DNA of 64,000 bases from positions 29,583,125 to 29,647,124 of the forward strand of contig NC_132894.1 in the NCBI RefSeq assembly GCF_030463535.1, in the 5' to 3' direction. The stretch comes from Salminus brasiliensis (taxonomy: Eukaryota; Chordata; Actinopteri; Characiformes; Bryconidae). The notes below the pieces were generated by a model that ran no database searches, was not told where the DNA came from, and worked only from the letters and a program-made list of their open reading frames with translations. This document shows positions 59,001-64,000 of the stretch, one piece after another (within the stretch, counting starts at the first letter, position 1; every line of letters starts with the position of its first letter). The translations under genes and the position numbers were made by a program.

Positions 59001-62000
59001 GACCAGTAAAGAAAGGGTCGAGGACAGTTGATAAATTGTGCATGACAACAGTCATGTGCTACAGTTACTCTACAACTTTCTCTAGGAGAAGTGTTTCTAA
59101 TAAAGTGGACAGTGTGAGGACTGTGTACTCTCTTTGTGGCGCTGTCGTCAGTGTTGTGATGGTAGGCCTATATTGCGGGTTTTACATACCGTAACTGGAG
59201 GAAATCTCCACGGGCACATTCACAAATCCTTTAGAACTTTTTGGCCACTTGCATCCTTTCACTGTGCATGGGCCCGCATTTCGGGATGGATTCACAGCAA
59301 TATCCCCGTATGTAATGAGTGGACGTTTCCGAGCTGCAACACGAACAATGTGTTAAACCCTTTAAGATGATGCCACACTCAGACAGGGACAGACAATAAC
59401 TGTTATTACTGTGATTACGGATTATTTTGGAAGCTTTGTACTTAACTTGAGTATTAATATTGAATCTGAATGCTCTCTGTTACTCTCTTACTTTTTATTG
59501 CATTTCTTTTACTTTTTAAATGTAGATTTTTAAAACTTTTTATAAGTAGCTTTTTTTTTTACTTTTTTAAATGCAGCTATTTGTTTTACTTTTTAATGTA
59601 GCTTTTTTTTTACTTTTTTAAATGAAGCTATTCATTTCCTTTTTAATGTAGCTATTTTTACTTTTTTAAATGAAACTATTCATTTCCTTTTTAATGTAGC
59701 TATTTTTACTTTTTTAAATGAAGCTATTCATTTCCTTTTTAATGTAGCTATTTTTACTTTTTTAAATGAAGCTATTCATTTCCTTTTTAATGTAGCTATT
59801 TTTAACTTTTTTATTGTAGCTATTTGTACTTTTTAAATGTAGATTTTTAAAACTTTTTATAAGTAGCTATTTGTACTTTTTAAATGAAGCTATTAATTTC
59901 CCTTTTAATGTATGTTTTGTCTGCCTTTGTTTGGTTTGGTCCCAAGCACATGGCTCTGTTGGTGTCTTGTCTGCTCTAGCCACGCCTGTCCATTAGTGTT
60001 CCACCAGTGTCTCCTTTGTAGCCATGCCCCCTTGTTAGTCCCAGGTGTTGCTCATGAGTCTTTTGTTAGTGTCTGTATAAGTACCCCTTTGTTTCGGTCT
60101 TGTGCATGTTGTGCGGTTTCTGTGTTTATGTTCATGCCAGTTTGTAGATTTGGCCTGTTTATGTGAGTCTTGTGTTCTTTATTTTGCTAAACTTTGTGCT
60201 TGTTTGGTTTGTTTCCTTGTCTTGTATTAAAACATTCTGTCGTGTCACAAACCCTGACAAGGTAGCTATTTTTATTTTTTAAGCTTTTTTTACTATTTTT
60301 AGTGTTGCTTTAAAAACAATTGTAGCTATTTCTTGTTTTTAAATGTTGCTTTATCTTTTTCTTGTCTCACCCAGCACATATTCACGTACCCAGCAGTATT
60401 CTTCAGTACATAAATGCAGCAGAGTTAAAAGAAAACCATCTCTTACTCAAATCAGCATTGTCTGCCTCTGCGTAGTCTGCATAGTCCTCTTCAGTCACAT
60501 CTGTAATTGAATTCAGTATATATATTTAATCTAGGGCTGTCCCTATCAATTCTTTGCTAATTAACTTAGCTGAGCTAGCTTTTCTGTAGCCACATAAATT
60601 GGGTTTGATTGACAGCTCTCATTGGATTGAACAACACACAGAACTATGGGAAGTCCAGAGAGGTCATCTTAGAGGAAAATGGTTTGTGTGGTCAGAAACA
60701 ACCCAAGAACCCCCAGGTACAGGCCTGTTACATATTGGAAACTGCTGAAACACCAGTGCCACTGTTTACAGTTGAGCAAGTTTTACATAGCCATGGACTA
60801 AGAGGCTGTTTTCCAAGAAAGAAGTCCCTGCTCCAAAACTGACGCCTTCAGACTCTTTAAACCTTCTGGAGGAAAGTTCCATGGCCATCTGAGACAACAT
60901 TTGAGTTGTCTAGCCCCAAATGATAAGAACCCTGAACCAGCTGTTAAGCATGGTAGCGGTAGCATCATGCTCTGGAGAAGCTGGTACATTGAACAAAGTG
61001 GATGGAATAGTGAAGGAGGAGGACTACCTCAGAATTCTTGAGTATAACCTCAAACTGACCTCAAACCTCAAATAGATGTTTCTATCAGGACAATGCCCCA
61101 AGCACATCAAAGATGGTAATGGAACGGATCAAGGAGGCTAACTTTAAGCTTTTGCAATGGCCTTCCCAAAGTCCTGACCTCAGCACTATTATAAATATGT
61201 GGACTGTGCTTAAACATCAAGTCTGCGCCGGGAAACCCACACATTTAACTGCAACCTAACTAGCCAAGAGTGATCAATATTCCCATGACATCCATGTCCA
61301 TGATGAGTCCACGTAATCTTCTGACCACAGCTGTATCAGTATGGCAAAGGCCCTAAATGTCCGGGTCTGGATGTAGATGGATCAGTATAGTTTACAGTAC
61401 CTTGCTCGTGGCTTTCCTCTTCAACCATATTAGAAGTCTCAGGTTCGTAGTCCTCTAGTGCAGCTGTACCAAAGACATACAGGTTCAAATGACAAAACCA
61501 AAAACAATACATTGACTTTAACATAGTGATGGCATATGACATGCTTATGGTATGGCAATATCAAAGCATGTATTTAGATCAGTTCCAGCTGATCCAGACC
61601 AACACCAGATCATCAGCAAACCAGCATAACCCAATTGTGATGAACATGGAATTCATTCTGTTTAAGCTGTGTGTTGTTTTAGCTGGATGATTGAACATTG
61701 CATGATGAATAGAGGGAAAGAATGAAAAGCAGCCGTTTCTTAACAGCTATTGTTTTAATGTAGCTTTTTTAAATGTTGCTATTTTAATGTTGAATCTTTC
61801 TTTTTAAAAGTAGATATTTAAACTTTTTAAATGTATTTTTGAACCTTTTTGTAGTTTTTGTTTTACTTTTTACGAGTAGCTTTTAAACTTTTTTAATGTT
61901 GCTATTTTACTTTTTTATATAGCTATTGTTTAAAAAAAATCTGTATGTTATTTTACTTTTTAAAAGTAGCCAATTGTACACTTTTTTAAATGTAGTAATT

Positions 62001-63557
62001 TTTATTGTAGCTATTTGTTTTTTTTATTCAGCTTTTTTTGTTAATTGTAGTTTTAGTTTTAATACTGTTTGTTGTTTCAGCTGGATAATTGAACATTGCA
62101 TGATGAATGGAGGGAAAGAACGAAGAGCAGCCTATAGTCCTATAATGTACAATTTCTGGACAGTAAAAGGACAGAGTTTGCTGGACATCAACACACTTAA
62201 TCTAAAGGAAACCATTAAATCTAATGTGTTGTGTAAATCAGAAGAAAAACGTATTCAGCCTAATAGAACAATTATAGTGTTGCTCAACTAAGATGCCCTT
62301 TGCAGCCCTACTGATAATTACACTTTAGCATGTGTATATTCTTATTACTTGTTTACAGAGTCCCAACCACTCTGTATATGTGCAATATCCCCAGTGGAAT
62401 ATTTTCCAGCTGCTATGAGTTGTATATATCATATTTAGAATCTACATTGTTTATTTACAATCTGGAAAAAAAACATGGAATTCATGCTGGTTTAGCCGGT
62501 TTAATGATCCCAAATATTTTTACTTAAATCATCTCACTTCTTACAATCTTTTACATTAACCTAAGTAACATTTTCACCCTTTTCCTGTGAAGTTCCCATT
62601 TTTTGGAGCTAAGGTTTTGTTGCAGCATGTATAACAGGGGCTTTGCTTCATAAGGACACATGATTGTCTGATGTGGAGATGAGCTGGTCTGGTTTATGGT
62701 GTCAAAGTTTTTGTTTTGTGTTTATTGGAATATTTGGCTTTAAAAATATCAAAGGTAATTAAAAAGTAATTGAAGTTAATCAAGTTACATTACTTTAATA
62801 TAGAAATTGTAATGAAATATGCTTATACAGTAACATCTCCCAACCCTGCTGAACACTTTGCACTGATTTGGTTGTGAGTATAACTTACCCATCATGTCTT
62901 CAGCATTGTAAATGTCTGCTTCAGAAAACACCTTAAAAACACACAGAAAATAATTGAAGCCCAAAACTTTACATAGAAATTCATACGCTGAAAAAAGTGA
63001 TGCACTGAATTTACGTACATAATTCATCACCACATATATCAAATGTAATGCAGCATTTATATCATTTAAATCATTTATTAAAAAAAAAGATCTATGTGGA
63101 CTATGCTGGTGTTATCCAACATTAATTGTAATATTTTCCTCCATGCGTTTGTGTGTCCAAAAGTATCAAGACACCTTTTAATTAATGAATGCAGCTACTT
63201 ATATAACTGGCACCGGTGCCCCATTGCACACATAAAACTAGTATAATCTCCATAGGAGATCATTACCAATAGAATATGATACTCTAGAATGTTGCCAAGC
63301 CCAATCACAGCTAGGTGGGTATACAGACCCTCACAGCAATGTTCCAACATCTAGTGTAAAGCCTTCCCAGACAACTAGAGGTGGTCCTCTTAAATAACCT
63401 TTTAAACATGTGTCTACAGACTTTTGGACATGCAGTAGGTTCTATATCCTGCCCAAACATGAACATCAACATGAAGACTCCATCTCACCTCTATAGGATT
63501 GCAGCGCACAGATCCAATCAGGAGAGTGAGTACGACACACTGGAACAGTGACATCAT
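55622..63557 (-). CDS. Six-cysteine astacin metalloprotease (c6ast / hatching-enzyme group)
   Basis: This is a secreted zinc endopeptidase of the astacin family. Ten coding pieces on the minus strand (63557-63489, 62931-62889, 61463-61401, 60500-60447, 59333-59190, 58732-58615, 57154-56976, 56190-56109, 55862-55732, 55623-55622) join without phase errors to 294 residues plus stop. Residues 1-19 are a signal peptide (MMSLFQCVVLTLLIGSVRC). Residues 38-77 are an acidic propeptide. TYGD (D87) is the aspartate switch that occupies the zinc in the zymogen. The zinc motif HEVLHALGFHHEQ has H193, E194, H197 and H203; the Met-turn SVMHY has Y249. The mature domain has exactly six cysteines (99, 104, 145, 165, 185, 294), including the extra pair CTVKGC typical of c6ast proteins. 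The egg-envelope substrate is known for hatching enzymes but only possible here; the acidic propeptide is unusual. Confidence 0.94.
55732..55862 (-). CDS. Astacin exon 9, C-terminal subdomain
   Basis: The exon encodes YAFSIKKGKLPTIVPKPDPN, then IGRATRMSRNDILRVNRLYQ and C294, and the T of the stop codon. Acceptor cttcacag and donor gtgagt. Confidence 0.93.
56109..56190 (-). CDS. Astacin exon 8, Met-turn
   Basis: The exon encodes NFEKIATNNLRTPYDYNSVM followed by HYG, with the Met-turn SVMHY. Acceptor cttttcag and donor gtcagt. Confidence 0.95.
56191..56975. other. Astacin intron 7
   Basis: It contains a reversed SINE family S fragment at 56750-56930. The rest shows nothing recognised. Confidence 0.75.
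56750..56930 (-). mobile_element. SINE family S fragment, reversed
   Basis: The text gatccggacactaggagg, gccagccaccgcctcttttt and gctaacagacgcctgtgcc is the reverse complement of tail and body parts of the copy at 13503. Confidence 0.7.
56976..57154 (-). CDS. Astacin exon 7, zinc-binding site
   Basis: The exon encodes CWSYLGRQGGKQEVSLQKSG, C185, QHEVLHALGFHHEQVRSDRD and KHVVILKKNILP. The motif HExxHxxGxxHEQxRxDRD is complete. Confidence 0.97.
57273..57782. mobile_element. Family K element, both ends present
   Basis: The ends atacaccgatcagccataac and tatggctgatcggtgtat are inverted. The body has gccaccacaacagatctgag, caaggcatggactccaaaag and gtatctggcatcaagacatt. A common vertebrate non-autonomous DNA element, in my recollection; 510 bp, no ORF. 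Confidence 0.82.
58188..58580. repeat. 66-bp tandem array, six units
   Basis: Units begin ggcccaacactgaatggaag and continue gtgaccccttagcatgatga. Starts are at 58188, 58253, 58319, 58385, 58451 and 58517. Units differ by one or two bases, so expansion is recent. Confidence 0.97.
58615..58732 (-). CDS. Astacin exon 6
   Basis: The exon encodes ENARKVIIKGLTSLHSTTCI then RFVWRAKQKDYLSFFPGV. C145 lies in TTCIRF, a conserved astacin block. Confidence 0.95.
58733..59189. other. Astacin intron 5
   Basis: It is mostly one inverted-repeat element (58774-59113). Confidence 0.75.
58774..59113. mobile_element. Inverted-repeat (MITE-like) element
   Basis: The ends actggccactttatcagaaa and tttctaataaagtggacagt are inverted. 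340 bp, no ORF. The right end resembles that of family B (8961, 51720). Confidence 0.8.
59190..59333 (-). CDS. Astacin exon 5, aspartate switch and mature N-terminus
   Basis: The exon encodes RKRPLITYGDIAVNPSRNAG then PCTVKGCKWPKSSKGFV. It has a dibasic run (78-80), the switch D87 and the extra cysteine pair C99/C104. The mature chain probably begins near N95. Confidence 0.95.
59480..59900. repeat. AT-rich tandem array, 48-bp core unit
   Basis: A unit with atgaagctattcatttcctt and taatgtagctatttttac recurs at exact 48-bp steps (59622, 59670, 59718, 59766), with looser copies on both sides. Similar text continues at 60262-60360 and 61740-62060. Confidence 0.9.
59913..60259 (+). mobile_element. 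Solo LTR of a retrotransposon
   Basis: 347 bp, starting TG (tgttttgtctgcc) and ending CA (aaccctgaca). It contains a TATA box (tataag, 60076) and an ATTAAA signal (60226-60231). Flanks atgta and aggta fit a 5-bp target duplication with one mutation. No internal region is present. Confidence 0.75.
60447..60500 (-). CDS. Astacin exon 4, acidic propeptide
   Basis: The 54-nt exon encodes VTEEDYADYAEADNADL. Split codons on both sides keep the frame. Acceptor attacag and donor gtaaga. Confidence 0.88.
60501..61400. other. Astacin intron 3
   Basis: Mostly occupied by a Tc1-like pseudogene (60595-61335). Confidence 0.8.
60595..61335 (+). pseudogene. Decayed Tc1-like transposase
   Basis: It contains caggacaatgccccaagcac (the QDN-PKH block), gcaatggccttcccaaagtc (WPSQSPD-like), and the right end cttctgaccacagctgtat, which matches the left end of 26868-27400 in reverse. 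Stops interrupt the frame. Confidence 0.82.
61401..61463 (-). CDS. Astacin exon 3, acidic propeptide
   Basis: The 63-nt exon encodes ALEDYEPETSNMVEEESHEQ. Acceptor ttggtacag and donor gtactg. Confidence 0.88.
61464..62888. other. Astacin intron 2
   Basis: It contains AT-rich tttaatgtagct repeats (61740-62060) and two related blocks around 61676-61745 and 62075-62225. No exon seen. Confidence 0.75.
61676..62225. repeat. Recurring block gattgaacattgcatgatga
   Basis: The text tggatgattgaacattgc, then atgatgaatagagggaaag, at 61684 recurs at 62081. The following part (gaagagcagcctatagtcct to ttaatctaaaggaaac) recurs near 63862-63960. Confidence 0.75.
62889..62931 (-). CDS. Astacin exon 2, propeptide
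   Basis: The 43-nt exon encodes VFSEADIYNAEDMM plus one base. Acceptor gtttttaag and donor gtaagt. Confidence 0.85.
62932..63488. other. Astacin intron 1
   Basis: Occupied in large part by a family T element (63143-63437). Confidence 0.78.
63143..63437. mobile_element. Family T element, internally deleted
   Basis: The left end tgtgtgtccaaaagtatcaag and right end agacttttggacatgcagta are inverted. The body keeps caccggtgcccc and gtaaagccttcccag. It is about half the length of 23252-23779. Confidence 0.72.
63489..63557 (-). CDS. Astacin exon 1, signal peptide
   Basis: The exon encodes MMSLFQCVVLTLLIGSVRCN followed by PIE, with donor gtgaga. An in-frame ATG further up (63617) would bury the signal peptide and may lie inside a 5'UTR intron, so the MM start is chosen. 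Confidence 0.92.
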
Positions 63558-63563
63558 GGTGGT

Positions 63564-63653
63564 CTGGTACAGACAAGCAAAGGGAGACTGGACTGGGACG
63601 CACCCCACGCTGGACACAGATCAGTCTTTTAGAGAGAGCCTCAAGCAGCTTAC
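63564..63653 (-). other. Possible 5'UTR intron of the astacin gene
   Basis: The minus strand has a donor ccgaag|gtaagc at 63653 and an acceptor gtctgtaccag ending six bases before the start codon. A 90-bp intron is plausible but not proven. Confidence 0.45.
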
Positions 63654-63701
63654 CTTCGGCAGGTCTGTGAGTACCTATACAGAGCACTGAGGCTTGGAGC
63701 T

Positions 63702-63711
63702 GTATTTATAC
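63702..63711 (-). promoter_or_regulatory. TATA box of the astacin gene
   Basis: GTATAAATAC on the minus strand, about 145 bases above the start codon. A start site near 63676 would be expected. Confidence 0.6.
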
Positions 63712-63960
63712 ACTATACTCCCCAGTCACTGCAGTGGAATACATTTATGATATGTAATCATCCAAAGCAATCCTAGACAAGCTCCCAAACCATGTGCAGC
63801 TCAGAACTGTAAAACGTGAGCGTGGTTATTATTACCCAACTCATAATACACTTGTTGGGGGAAGAGCAGCCATAAAAGACAGTCCTGTAATGTTCGACAT
63901 TTCTTAACAGTAAAAGGACAGTGTTTACTGGACATCCACACTGTTTAATCTCAAGGAAAT

Positions 63961-63962
<2 letters not shown>
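63712..63962. other. Upstream flank of the astacin gene
   Basis: No gene seen. The part near 63862-63960 is a copy of the block at 62119-62225. Confidence 0.7.

Positions 63963-64000
<38 letters not shown>
63963..64000. repeat. (TA)n microsatellite at the window end
   Basis: A pure TA run that continues beyond the window. Confidence 0.97.

Larger units (their letters stand above)
59334..60446. other. Astacin intron 4
   Basis: It contains an AT-rich 48-bp array (59480-59900) and a solo LTR (59913-60259). Confidence 0.8.

Noticed and set aside
59912..60166. ORF of 84 codons, Cys/Leu/Phe-rich, resembling a membrane protein
   Set aside because: It lies wholly inside the solo LTR, which carries promoter and polyadenylation signals and no gene.

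Overview
The window is vertebrate nuclear DNA and most likely comes from a ray-finned fish. Three things support this. Multi-exon genes carry GT-AG introns. Tc1-like elements, tRNA-derived SINEs, small inverted-repeat elements and long (TA)n/(TG)n tracts fill most of the non-coding sequence. A six-cysteine astacin of the teleost c6ast/hatching-enzyme group is present. Several repeat families look like those of ostariophysan fish (catfish, characins), but this placement is inference from memory of the repeats. There are no bacterial-type operons, CRISPR arrays or phage genes.

Region 1 (1-44,000, plus strand) is almost entirely one gene, ano1, for anoctamin-1/TMEM16A, a calcium-activated chloride channel. 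I place 25 coding exons from 2870 to the stop at 41364. Every splice junction keeps phase, giving 941 residues counted from the ATG at 2938. The frame is open above that ATG to a splice acceptor, so at least one more 5' exon lies upstream or outside the window. All six calcium-site residues expected in TM6-TM8 are present. A 12-nt microexon (EELK) sits where mammals have the alternatively spliced EAVK segment. No counterpart of mammalian segment d was seen.

Region 2 (about 45,100-50,935, plus strand) holds fadd, for the death-domain adaptor of caspase-8 signalling. It has two exons, a DED and a DD, and 190 residues. Its 5' flank has a three-unit GAAANN interferon-response-like site, a kappaB-like site, a short upstream ORF and a 10-bp tandem array that ends 8 bases before the ATG. 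Upstream of the promoter is an approximately 1-kb tandem duplication. The ano1-fadd order and orientation match the mammalian ANO1-FADD neighbourhood.

Region 3 (55,480-63,711, minus strand) is a complete astacin metalloprotease of 294 residues in ten coding pieces. It has a signal peptide, a very acidic propeptide, an aspartate-switch motif, the zinc motif HEVLHALGFHH, a Met-turn SVMHY and exactly six cysteines in the mature domain. Its TAA stop codon is split by the last intron. A TATA box lies upstream. The mammalian neighbour PPFIA1 is not seen after fadd; a repeat-rich 4.5-kb spacer and this gene occupy the place instead.

The three genes are not a functional unit: a chloride channel, an apoptosis/innate-immune adaptor and a secreted protease are neighbours only. 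I found no convincing undescribed multi-gene system. The most notable signals are the conserved microexon, the regulatory architecture in front of fadd, a heptamer satellite grown inside a Tc1 copy, the split stop codon, and nested insertions whose target-site duplications give relative ages.
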